Assembly (NCBI GenBank): GCA_025353985.1
Contig: JANXNT010000724.1
Span: forward strand, 1 to 6,307
Length of the DNA: 6,307 bases
Direction: 5' to 3'
From: Limnoglobus sp.
GTDB taxonomy: Bacteria > Planctomycetota > Planctomycetia > Gemmatales > Gemmataceae
Under the pieces are notes generated by a model. It was given only the letters and a program-made list of their open reading frames with translations. It made no database searches and was not told where the DNA came from. Positions 1 to 5,864 of the stretch are shown one piece after another. Position 1 is the first letter of the stretch. Every line of letters starts with the position of its first letter. A program made the translations under genes and the position numbers.

Positions 1-1181
1 GCCTGCGCCACCAGTTCCTTACCCGAACCGCTATCGCCGTGGATGAGCACCGTGAACGGCAACGGAGCCGCCTTCGCGATCTGCTGGCGGAGCGACATGA
101 TCGCGGTGCTATCGCCGATGAGTTCGTCGGCGGTCGGCACCGTGGCCCGCAGACGGTTATTTTCGGCTTCGAGTTTGCGGCGATTGCGGTGGAGTTCCAA
201 CCCACGGCTGAGGTAGCCGCCGATCGCTTCGATGAACCGCACATCGCGTTCGGAGAATCCGGTACCGGTGCGGTACACGTGCAGAGCCGCGTAGATTTCG
301 CCGTTCGCCGATAGCGGCAAACAGAGCGCATCTTGGTACGCGAACAAGCTTTCGGTGCCCGGTTGGTTCTTGGCGGTATCTTGCGAATGCCAGACGGTCT
401 TCTTTTCCGAACGCACCCGTTCGGTCAAACGGCGGCTCAGCGGCACATCGACGGCGGATTGATCGGGGAAGACGAATTTCGGCGAAGGGTCCGCCGGGTC
501 CAGGCTTAGATAGCCGACGACTTTCGCGGCGGTCTGCGTGAGAATCGAACGCAGTGCGAGGCGGATCATCGCGTGCGGGTCGGTCAGTTCGACGGCGGCC
601 GTCATGAACCGGCAGAGCGCCGTCAGTTCGTCGACTTTCAGTTGCGATGCGGACGATTCGAGCAGCGAATCGTTGAGTAACGGGTTCTTCTTGCCGGACC
701 GGATACTCTCGGGCGTTCGTCGATCGACCGCATGGGAGATCGCCGCCGTCGCTTGCCGTTCGGGCGCATTAAACGACGCTTGTTCGGGGTTCGCCGTTTC
801 CAGGTTCGTGTCGACCATCTCGCGATAAGTAGGCGGGCGGGCGGCCGTTTCGGTAAGGCTCCGCGATGAAGAACCCGGTTCCTTGACGTCTGAAAACGAA
901 AACTGAAATACCGTTGTGCCGATTTGCAGCGTCGCGCCGTGCGCGAGTTCCGATGAGCCGTTGACCTTCAACCCGTTGACGCGCGTGCCGTTCAAGCCGA
1001 AATCGCGAACGATCCAACGGCCTTCTTCGAAATAGACTTTGGCATGGAGCCGCGACGCCAGATCTTCCTGGAGCACGATGGTGCTATCGCGGCTACGGCC
1101 AAGAGTGGCAGGCTGGCCGGGAACCAATTCGACGCTCTGGGGGGCACAGTCGCCGATTTCCAGGGAGAGTCGTGCTCGCAT
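1..1181 (-). CDS. FHA-GAF-sigma54 enhancer-binding transcriptional regulator (partial, N-terminal 393 residues)
   Basis: The gene reads leftward from ATG at 1181 and leaves the window inside its AAA+ domain. Residues 1-96 form an FHA phosphothreonine-binding domain: GRS at 28-30, SRLH at 43-46 and NGT at 64-66 are the usual FHA signature residues. A Ser/Pro-rich linker follows. A GAF-type sensory domain spans about 185-330, then a charged helical linker (LEAENNRL), then the start of a sigma-54 interaction AAA+ domain from about 352. Its Walker A, GDSGSGKE, is at 382-389. Such proteins activate RNA polymerase-sigma54 at enhancer-dependent promoters; here the input would be a phosphoprotein through FHA and perhaps a small ligand through GAF. 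There is no response-regulator receiver domain at the N-terminus. The start is supported by a GAAGAGA Shine-Dalgarno at 1187-1193 and by FHA beginning at once. The frame is uninterrupted. The GAFTGA loop, Walker B and DNA-binding domain lie outside the window, so target genes cannot be inferred. Confidence 0.93.
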   Translation of the reverse strand, partial: MRARLSLEIGDCAPQSVELVPGQPATLGRSRDSTIVLQEDLASRLHAKVYFEEGRWIVRDFGLNGTRVNGLKVNGSSELAHGATLQIGTTVFQFSFSDVKEPGSSSRSLTETAARPPTYREMVDTNLETANPEQASFNAPERQATAAISHAVDRRTPESIRSGKKNPLLNDSLLESSASQLKVDELTALCRFMTAAVELTDPHAMIRLALRSILTQTAAKVVGYLSLDPADPSPKFVFPDQSAVDVPLSRRLTERVRSEKKTVWHSQDTAKNQPGTESLFAYQDALCLPLSANGEIYAALHVYRTGTGFSERDVRFIEAIGGYLSRGLELHRNRRKLEAENNRLRATVPTADELIGDSTAIMSLRQQIAKAAPLPFTVLIHGDSGSGKELVAQ

Positions 1182-1360
1182 GCGTGTCTCTTCAATATCC
1201 GCTAATCGAATTTCTACCCGACATCGGCTTAGAAATCCGTCCCAGTTTGCTATAGCATAGCATGAAGTTCGTACGGAAGTCGGGATGGAACGCAACTCGA
1301 CTCTCACACGAAATTTTCGCAGCAAATGCAGCGGTTTTCACCAGGAAGTTGAGCCACACC
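1182..1360. promoter_or_regulatory. Divergent intergenic region between the sigma54 regulator and leuD
   Basis: About 180 bp separate two outward-facing genes, so both promoters should lie here. An AT-richer patch near 1248-1262 holds overlapping TATAGC/CATAGC steps, including the 8-bp palindrome GCTATAGC. I cannot pick a -35/-10 pair with confidence on either strand. The leuD ribosome-binding site is probably AGGAAG at 1343-1348, 12 nt before ATG 1361. No riboswitch or leucine leader peptide is evident. Confidence 0.4.
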
Positions 1361-1927
1361 ATGCAAACGATCATCGAAGGAAAAGCCTACGTTTTAGGCG
1401 ATAACGTCGATACCGATCAGATCATCCCCGCCGAGTATCTGACGTACAATCCGTCGATTGCGGCCGAGTACAAAATGTTCGGTAAATTCGCACTTTGTGG
1501 CGTGCCACCCGGCGCAGCCGGGCTGCCCAAAGGGCACGTGCCCTTCCATGCCCCCTCGGATGAATTCGTGTCCCCGTACAAAATTATTGTCGGAGGCAGA
1601 AACTTCGGCTGCGGTTCGAGCCGCGAACACGCACCCATCGCGCTGGCCGCCGCCGGGATTCAGTGCGTCATCGCCGAGTTTTACGCACGCATTTTTTACC
1701 GCAACAGCGTCAACGGCGCGTATCTCGTCCCGATCGAGTGCCCGACGCGATTGATCGACACGATTTGCACTGGCGACGACTTGCACGTCGATTTGGCCAA
1801 AGGCGAACTGAAGAACCTCACCACCGGCGACAAATGGGCCATCAGTTCGCTCGGCGAAATCGCACCGATCATCGAAGCCGGCGGGATCTTCAACTACGCG
1901 AAAAGCGTCGGCATGTTGAAGGCGTAG
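1361..1927 (+). CDS. leuD: 3-isopropylmalate dehydratase small subunit
   Basis: This 188-residue protein is the small (swivel-domain) subunit of isopropylmalate isomerase. With the [4Fe-4S] large subunit LeuC it converts 2-isopropylmalate to 3-isopropylmalate in leucine biosynthesis in the cytoplasm. Visible signatures are GDNVDTDQIIPAEYL near the N-terminus (DTDQIIP at 17-23), the aconitase-C signature GRNFGCGSSREHAP at 79-92, and FYRNSVNG at 112-119. Size and the DTDQIIP opening fit the short archaeal-type LeuD/HacB branch rather than the roughly 200-residue enterobacterial type. An in-frame ATG at 1262 would add 33 residues (MKFVRKSGWN...) unlike the family; ATG 1361 starts exactly where family similarity begins and has AGGAAG upstream, so I chose it. 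No leuC is in the window, so the partner is encoded elsewhere. A related hydro-lyase small subunit, such as homoaconitase-like, cannot be fully excluded. Confidence 0.93.
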   Translation: MQTIIEGKAYVLGDNVDTDQIIPAEYLTYNPSIAAEYKMFGKFALCGVPPGAAGLPKGHVPFHAPSDEFVSPYKIIVGGRNFGCGSSREHAPIALAAAGIQCVIAEFYARIFYRNSVNGAYLVPIECPTRLIDTICTGDDLHVDLAKGELKNLTTGDKWAISSLGEIAPIIEAGGIFNYAKSVGMLKA

Positions 1928-1981
1928 GCCCACGTATACTTTACGCCCCATACCCCGACCCTGAAGGGGTCGCTCTCTCCG

Positions 1982-2000
1982 CCCATGGTGTAACCATGGG
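1982..2000. repeat. Hairpin CCCATGGT / ACCATGGG, copy 1
   Basis: An 8-bp perfect stem, CCCATGGT (1982-1989) with ACCATGGG (1993-2000), has a 3-nt loop GTA. The same stem with loop ATC recurs at 2153-2171. Conserved arms with differing loops suggest selection or copying of the hairpin rather than chance. Confidence 0.8.
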
Positions 2001-2043
2001 ACGGGTCGTGGCGAGTCTTCGAGACGCGACGCAATGCGGCACG

Positions 2044-2062
2044 TTGCCAATGGGCGCAGCCC
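2044..2062 (+). repeat. 19-bp direct repeat, copy 1
   Basis: TTGCCAATGGGCGCAGCCC recurs at 2131-2149 with one C-to-T change. Within it TGGGC-GCA-GCCCA (2051-2063) is itself a small hairpin. Confidence 0.75.
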
Positions 2063-2073
2063 AGAGATGTAGC

Positions 2074-2092
2074 CCTCTCGCTCCGCGAGAGG
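2074..2092. repeat. GC-rich hairpin CCTCTCGC / GCGAGAGG
   Basis: An 8-bp perfect stem (2074-2081 with 2085-2092) closes a TCC triloop. It sits 147 nt past the leuD stop codon. There is no T-tract after it, so an intrinsic terminator is not indicated; it is the central hairpin of the composite element. Confidence 0.7.
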
Positions 2093-2130
2093 ATAGCAAC
2101 AGTCCGGACCAAAGCGTTGTCGAGTGATTC

Positions 2131-2149
2131 TTGCCAATGGGTGCAGCCC
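2131..2149 (+). repeat. 19-bp direct repeat, copy 2
   Basis: TTGCCAATGGGTGCAGCCC is the second copy of the word at 2044-2062, differing at one base. It sits immediately upstream of the second CCCATGGT hairpin. Confidence 0.75.
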
Positions 2150-2152
2150 CAT

Positions 2153-2171
2153 CCCATGGTATCACCATGGG
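2153..2171. repeat. Hairpin CCCATGGT / ACCATGGG, copy 2
   Basis: CCCATGGT (2153-2160) pairs with ACCATGGG (2164-2171) around an ATC loop. The stem is identical to copy 1 at 1982-2000. Confidence 0.8.
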
Positions 2172-2255
2172 CTACGTGAGCGATCCTTTCAGAACCGAAG
2201 AACAGACCCCGACCTAAAGGCAGCCCAGTGAGCGATTTCAAAATGGCATTTTCCT

Positions 2256-2282
2256 ATTCGTGTGATTCGTGTTTTTCGTGGT
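2256..2282 (+). repeat. Three tandem 9-bp units (consensus ATTCGTGTK)
   Basis: The units ATTCGTGTG, ATTCGTGTT and TTTCGTGGT follow each other without gaps, so TTCGTG occurs at 2257, 2266 and 2275. The array ends 51 nt before the nif3-like start codon. It could be a binding-site cluster or a dispersed intergenic word; function is unknown. Confidence 0.6.
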
Positions 2283-2333
2283 GAATTCCGGTCTTCTTTG
2301 CTGTTTGGCTTTCAGAATGGAAGGTGGTTCTCG

Positions 2334-3446
2334 ATGGTCACCGTCGCAGATCTCGTGGCGTACTTTTCGCGGTTCGCGCCGCCCACCACGGCAGCCACAT
2401 GGGACAATGTCGGGCTAATAATTGGCGATACGGCTGGCCCTGCGAACCGGATTCTCACCTGCCTGACGATCACGCCTAACGTCGTCGCCGAAGCGGTGGC
2501 CGAGAATGTCGATGCGATTGTCAGCCATCACCCAGTGTTGTTTCGCGCAGTCAAATCGCTCAGTTCGCAGACACCCGAAGGGCGGCTGTTGTTGCCGCTC
2601 TTGCGGGCGGGCATTGCGGTCTACTCGCCGCACACCGCGTTCGACGATTGCCGGGGCGGTATCAACGACGACATTTGCGAACGCCTCGGCTTGATCGATG
2701 TCCAGCCATTGCGTGCAGCCACACCGAGCGAGTTTGGCGAATATAAGCTCGTCGTTTTCGTCCCGGAAAGCGATGCCGCGACCGTCGCCGATGCGCTGTT
2801 CGCCGCCGGAGCGGGGAAGATTGGCTACTACGAACAGTGCAGTTTTCGCACGCCTGGCACCGGCACGTTCTTCGGCAAGGTTGCAGCAAAACCGGCCATC
2901 GGGCAGAAAGGGCAGCGCGAAGTCGTGGCCGAGTTTCGCCTCGAAGTCGTCGTTCTCAAATCGCGCATCGAGCGAGTCGTGGCAGCACTTCGTCAGTCGC
3001 ATCGCTACGAGGAACCCGCCTACGATTTGTATCCGCTGCACAACCCAAACCGCACCGGCACCGGCCGCATCGGCAAACTCGCCACGCCGCAAACGCTGGA
3101 AGCGCTGGCCCAACTCACTGCCAAAGCACTGTCCGCGAGCGCAGTGCAATTCGTCGGCTCGCCCGAACGAAACATCACTCGGGTGGCGATCGCATGTGGT
3201 GCGGCGGGCGAATATCTGCCCGACGCGATTCGCGCAAACGCCGACGTGTTCCTGACCGGCGAAGTGCGTTTCCACGATGCCCTCAGCGCCGAGGCGGCGA
3301 ACATCGCCTTGATCCTGCCCGGCCATTTCGCCACCGAGCGACCCGCAATCGAGAGGCTCGCCACGCGCCTGCAAACCGAGTTCCCCACCGCCAAAGTCTG
3401 GCCCAGCCACAGCGAACGCGACCCACTCCAAACACGGACGTATTGA
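2334..3446 (+). CDS. Nif3/YqfO-like dinuclear metal-centre protein with PII-like insert
   Basis: This 370-residue protein belongs to the Nif3/DUF34 family and has the length and layout of the Bacillus YqfO type: a Nif3 domain split by a PII-like insert. The N-terminal half runs to about residue 125 and carries SHHP (metal ligands H65, H66) and HTAFDD (ligand D104). The insert spans about 132-235, from GEYKLVVFVP through GTGTFFG to YEEPAYDLYPL. The C-terminal half starts near GRIG (about 244) and ends with GHFATE, giving ligands H331 and E335. All five expected metal ligands are present, so the fold is probably intact. The biochemical role of the family is unsettled; hydrolase and metal-chaperone roles have been proposed, so no reaction is assigned. 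ATG 2334 was chosen over an in-frame GTG at 2262: it has AAGGTGG about 6 nt upstream and starts where homology starts. It is separated from leuD by about 400 bp of repeats, so co-transcription is doubtful. Confidence 0.92.
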   Translation: MVTVADLVAYFSRFAPPTTAATWDNVGLIIGDTAGPANRILTCLTITPNVVAEAVAENVDAIVSHHPVLFRAVKSLSSQTPEGRLLLPLLRAGIAVYSPHTAFDDCRGGINDDICERLGLIDVQPLRAATPSEFGEYKLVVFVPESDAATVADALFAAGAGKIGYYEQCSFRTPGTGTFFGKVAAKPAIGQKGQREVVAEFRLEVVVLKSRIERVVAALRQSHRYEEPAYDLYPLHNPNRTGTGRIGKLATPQTLEALAQLTAKALSASAVQFVGSPERNITRVAIACGAAGEYLPDAIRANADVFLTGEVRFHDALSAEAANIALILPGHFATERPAIERLATRLQTEFPTAKVWPSHSERDPLQTRTY

Positions 3447-3662
3447 CGAGCATCTGTAGCGGACGGAGCAGAACTGGCACCGTCGCGCGCAGGAATTGGA
3501 TTATGAGTGAAAGAAAATCGAAGCGTCGCAGGACGAGGTTACAGCGTCGGCATGAGTGTCCGCCCCAAGTGACGTGAAGTTGGCCTTTTTTGTCGCATCT
3601 CCGCGAAAACGATCATCCGATTTCTGTTACTCACTTGCTCCACTATGTTTCGGAGTGGGCCA
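3447..3662. other. Intergenic stretch with no supported gene
   Basis: No frame here shows family-like content. A 24-codon frame (ATG 3503 to TGA 3577, very Arg/Lys-rich, with AGGA upstream) exists, but it is the tail of a longer shadow frame over the nif3-like gene and is not supported. No terminator with a T-tract was found right after the nif3-like stop. Confidence 0.5.
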
Positions 3663-3761
3663 GTTTTCCGGCCTGAAGGGCCGGTTCAATCAGCCCAGGT
3701 CGGAGCGAGCGAAGCGAGCGGAGGCCTGGGCTATATGAACGGACCTTTCAGGCCCGAAAAC
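3663..3761. repeat. 99-bp nested inverted repeat (MITE/REP-like element)
   Basis: Outer arms of 25 nt at 3663-3687 and 3737-3761 are complementary at 21 of 25 positions (starting GTTTTC, ending GAAAAC). An inner stem, AGCCCAGG (3692-3699) with CCTGGGCT (3725-3732), closes a 25-nt loop holding GAGCGAGCGAAGCGAGCGGA. The outer arms contain CTGAAGGG / CCTTTCAG, the same word as the outer arms of the leuD-nif3 spacer element, and the inner stem resembles its GCCCATGG stem. It lies 216 bp past the nif3-like gene. It encodes no transposase; it could be a non-autonomous mobile element or a structured intergenic repeat. Confidence 0.75.
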
Positions 3762-3883
3762 CACGACCCAAGAAGGTTTCGATGGAGAGTATTCCCACAT
3801 CGAAATGACGCATCTGTGCCTTTGCCAAAACTGGCGGAATCGAACCGAGATGACCCAAAAACACCGTCAAGATCCACTTCCCA

Positions 3884-4024
3884 TCACTTGGTTGTCCGCC
3901 GTGTCTGCGCAACGTCGGCCGCGTGCGTCGGCGTATAATCTTTGACAATGTGAGCTTCTCTGACGGCTTGCGGAGAGGCTACGTACCGAGCGAAGGATAA
4001 CAACGCAAATTCAGCGAGAGTCAT
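3884..4024 (-). CDS. Possible small 46-residue ORF at the end of the cassette-like region
   Basis: The frame starts at ATG 4024, three bases after the heptamer GCCTAAC on the minus strand, and encodes MTLAEFALLSFARYVASPQ... ending QTRRTTK. It has no clear Shine-Dalgarno and no family I recognise. Its position directly after the third attC-like core site is what one expects of the next cassette gene, but no further attC is seen downstream. Other overlapping frames are open too, so this may be noncoding. Confidence 0.2.
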   Translation of the reverse strand: MTLAEFALLSFARYVASPQAVREAHIVKDYTPTHAADVAQTRRTTK

Positions 4025-4026
4025 GA

Positions 4027-4042
4027 GTTAGGCTCGCCTAAC
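4027..4042. repeat. Perfect palindrome GTTAGGC-TC-GCCTAAC
   Basis: Two 7-bp arms around TC form a perfect inverted repeat. On the minus strand the first arm met (4042-4036) is the R' heptamer of the third attC-like site, and the second (GCCTAAC, 4033-4027) is a perfect RYYYAAC heptamer, as if two core sites faced each other. Confidence 0.7.
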
Positions 4043-4101
4043 GTTCCTGAGGCGGCATCCGTGAACTGTCCAAGCGGCCGACAAGCCGCAGTCAGTTACT
4101 C
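4036..4101 (-). other. Third attC-like site (degenerate)
   Basis: Read on the minus strand, the 66-bp segment starts GAGTAAC (4101-4095) and ends in GTTAGGC (4042-4036), a perfect match to the attC core GTTRRRY. Between them TGACTGCGGC and GCCGCCTCA can pair with one unpaired base, as in the L''/L' boxes of attC. The 5' heptamer pairs with the 3' one at 5 of 7 positions, and the spacers (0 and 5 nt) are less regular than in the two 98-bp sites. The TAA stop of the small exported-protein remnant lies inside the first heptamer. Assignment as attC is inference. Confidence 0.4.
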
Positions 4102-4322
4102 GAGATGGGCGAGCGTGTACTTGCAACTGTCGGTGGCGTCATGGCCGTCCTTCGCTGGCCATTTGCCCGGACGGTCGGGGCACCGCCCGCGTACCACAGG
4201 CCCTCGCACTTCTTGCACCACCGCCACCCGCCCTGCGGTTCGGCTGCGGACACGCAGACGGGGGTGAATAGTACACCCGTCGCCGAAAGGCCGACAACCT
4301 TGATGAAGTCACACCGCCTCAT
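4092..4322 (-). pseudogene. Small exported WCKKC-motif protein, frameshifted
   Basis: ATG 4322 is preceded by a strong GGAGGA Shine-Dalgarno (TCCTCC on the plus strand, 4331-4336). The product opens with a signal peptide: MRRCDFIKVVG, a hydrophobic stretch to about residue 24, and a likely cleavage near VSA-AE. RR followed by DFIK is close to a Tat motif but has one extra residue. The mature part has GGWRWCKKCEGLWYAGG (31-47), a cysteine pair C36/C39 typical of a small family I recall with ending G-x-CP...GxHD...S..Y.L. In the zero frame the rest is junk, stopping at TGA 4094-4092. In the -1 frame, from TGC at 4182, it reads CPDRPGKWPAKDGHD then ATDSCKYTLAHLE and stops at TAA 4098-4096, exactly the missing half. 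A deletion of 1 (or 1+3n) nt near 4182-4190 explains this. Function of the family is unknown; metal binding by the Cys/His residues is a guess. Confidence 0.6.
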
Positions 4323-4356
4323 GTTCACGTTCCTCCGTGATATCGACCACTCCGCC

Positions 4357-4454
4357 GCCGAACGACCTAGCTCAGCCGCCCGGGGCCGCTGGCTGGCCAC
4401 TTTACCCCGAAACGCCGTGATGCGGCCCCGGTCTGCTGCTGCGCCTATTGTGGC
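4357..4454 (-). other. attC-like cassette recombination site, copy 1 (98 bp)
   Basis: On the minus strand it reads: heptamer GCCACAA (4454-4448), 5-nt spacer, GCAGCAGCAGA, stem CCGGGGCCGC, a 32-nt centre, stem GCGGCCCCGG, then GGCTGAGC, spacer TAGGTC and heptamer GTTCGGC (4363-4357). The 10-bp central stem is perfect; CAGC pairs with GCTG further out, with unpaired bases between, as in attC hairpins. It has exactly the same length as the site at 6038-6135 and shares the arms but not the centre. It lies 80 bp after the serine hydrolase stop and 35 bp before the next gene's ATG, the normal place for an attC. The R'' heptamer is degenerate. No database or covariance-model check was possible. Confidence 0.65.
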
Positions 4455-4461
4455 TTGAGAC

Positions 4462-4493
4462 GTCGTCTGACACATTGGCTCTGCGTCAGCGAC
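4462..4493. terminator. Candidate hairpin downstream of the serine hydrolase gene
   Basis: GTCG-T-CTGACACA (4462-4474) pairs with TGCGTCAG-CGAC (4482-4493) around a 7-nt loop, giving about 12 pairs with one bulge and one mismatch or wobble. It lies about 40 nt past the stop codon at 4535. No T-tract follows on the minus strand, so rho-independent termination is uncertain. Confidence 0.35.
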
Positions 4494-4534
4494 GGTCATC
4501 ACCCCAAGTCAGTTGCGATTTAGTCGGATGCAAT

Positions 4535-5864
4535 TCAATTCAAGAACTTGGCGAACTGATCGTTGTTCGGCCATCGCTTCACTTTATCGGCCGCCACGTG
4601 GACGAGCGCGTCGATCAGCCCGACCAGGGAATTGCCGTCCGGGTTGTTGGAGGTGTTGAAGAGCACCGCCCAGTTTAATTCCGTCCCACCGGCGCACCAA
4701 GAGCGCTTCCGTGCCGGCAATAAAGCCCGTGTGCCAATCGTTGGACTTTCCGGTGTTGCCAACCGGGCGAACCGTCCACCCGCACCCATAGAATGCCGCC
4801 TTCGGTTTGCCATCTGTTTCCGCGCCTGCTGCCCCGTTCGGCCGAGCCCACATGGTTTCGATCGTCTTCGCACGGAGGATAGGCGACTTGACCGGATTAT
4901 CGAACGCAGTCGCGAACTTGGCCAGATCGACCGCCGACGCGATCCAACCGCCATGCGCTTCGAAGGCCTCCAGGTTTTCGGCGCCGTATTGAAGTGGCAC
5001 CTGCTGCTTAAGACGTGGCGGGTACAGGGCCGGACCCATCCGTTTCTTCGCGTCATAATACTTGACCTCGCCTTTTACCCTGTTCTCAATCAGGGCTCGG
5101 CCGAGCTGCGCTGTCTTGACTCTGAGAGGGGACATCACTTCTTTCTTGACGTACGCTTCGTATTCTTGGCCGGTAACGGCCTCGATGATGCGACCGAGTA
5201 CCAGATACCCGATGTTCGAGTAGGCATGTCTCTCGCCTGGGTCGAAGTCGAGCGGCTGGCTCATCATGTACTGGACGATCTGAGTCGGGGTAACTGGCGG
5301 ACGGATGTTATGAGCCTTGGCGATGATCCACGGCCGGCCAATCGGATCATAGGTCTTGTCTCGGTCCCAGCCGCCGGTGTGCTGGAGGCAGTGCCGAATC
5401 GTGATTTGTTTCCACCGCTCATCCGGCCTGGCACCCAGGCTCACGAGCGGTGTCAGCTTGATAAGATCCATCACCTTGTCATCGAGCTTCAACTTGCTCT
5501 TCTCGGCGAGCCGCAAGACCGCGACGGCAGTAATCGGTTTGGATACGCTGGCAATCCGGAACAGGTCCGCAGGCTGAACCGGTTCCTTCTGCTCCACGTC
5601 GGCGTAGCCAAACCCCCGTGCGTAGACCAGTCTGCCGTTGCGCGTGACGGCCAGCGATGCTCCCGGAACTTTATTCTCCTCGACGAACGACGTCATGAGC
5701 TTGTCGAGCGGTTCGAGATCAGGATTGGCGGTGCCGGTGACGGGAAGTTTACTAGCGCTCGGCTGAGCGAACGCAGCAATCTCGGCAGTGCTGGCGACTG
5801 TCAGCGCGAGAAATGCTCGCCGTGTGAGACGTGTGTCGTTGAACGAGGGAGAGATCTCAGGCAT
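4535..5864 (-). pseudogene. Tat-exported class C beta-lactamase-family serine hydrolase, with a C-terminal frameshift
   Basis: ATG 5864 has GAGGA 7 nt upstream (5872-5876); an in-frame GTG at 5894 is less likely. The N-terminus has a Tat signal, TRRAFLA at 14-20, followed by a hydrophobic Ala-rich stretch to about residue 37. The PF00144 beta-lactamase/penicillin-binding-protein fold follows with all three motifs: S106-V-S-K109 (nucleophile and general base), Y215-S-N217 and H378-T-G380 in place of KTG. HTG is common in esterase or peptidase-like members, so D-amino-peptidase, esterase or EstB-like activity is as likely as lactam hydrolysis. At residue 395 (VRRWDG) the frame slips: an extra A at 4679/4680 throws the zero frame into an unrelated tail (IKLGGALQHLQ...). 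Skipping it restores LNWAVLFNTSNNPDG and a natural end at QFAKFLN, giving 442 residues. Catalytic motifs precede the slip. It is the main gene of the cassette bounded by the attC-like sites at 4357-4454 and 6038-6135. Confidence 0.85.

Larger units (their letters stand above)
1956..2192. repeat. Composite palindromic intergenic element (leuD-nif3 spacer)
   Basis: The spacer after leuD is built from nested inverted repeats. The outer arms are CTGAAGGGGTCGCTC (1961-1975) and GAGCGATCCTTTCAG (2178-2192), complementary at 13 of 15 positions. Inside sit two near-identical hairpins (1982-2000, 2153-2171), a central hairpin (2074-2092) and two copies of a 19-bp word (2044-2062, 2131-2149). A further short hairpin, CGACCC/GGGTCG, lies at 1956-1972. 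Overlapping open frames here look non-coding. The layout resembles the element at 3663-3761, including CTGAARGG in the outer arms and a GCCCA-type inner stem. It is probably a dispersed intergenic repeat, possibly forming RNA structure between the two genes. Confidence 0.65.

Noticed and set aside
1262..1360. N-terminal extension of LeuD from ATG 1262
   Set aside because: The 33 extra residues do not match the family, and a ribosome-binding site and the family N-terminus fit ATG 1361.
1394..2152. A 252-codon minus-strand frame opposite leuD and its downstream spacer
   Set aside because: It crosses the leuD signature region on the antisense strand and runs through the palindromic repeat; no protein-like motifs.
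2415..3431. A 338-codon minus-strand frame opposite the nif3-like gene
   Set aside because: The plus strand has all Nif3 metal ligands and the PII-like insert; the minus frame is compositionally odd (Arg/Gly/Cys-rich) and has no family features.
3503..3577. A 24-residue Arg/Lys-rich peptide with AGGA upstream
   Set aside because: It is too short, has extreme composition, and is the tail of a shadow frame over the nif3-like gene.
3748..3948. A 66-codon minus-strand frame with a fragment resembling LGH-type recombinase text
   Set aside because: It runs into the arm of the 99-bp inverted repeat, has no catalytic residues or neighbours of a recombinase, and overlaps other open frames; most likely noncoding.
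4063..4101. Aligning the third attC-like site to the two 98-bp sites as the same repeat
   Set aside because: Its arms share no sequence with theirs beyond the core heptamer; it can only be compared at the level of layout.
4178..4192. Programmed -1 frameshifting in the small WCKKC gene
   Set aside because: The junction (GGC GGT GCC CCG) lacks an X XXY YYZ slippery heptamer and no strong downstream stimulator is obvious; an indel is simpler.
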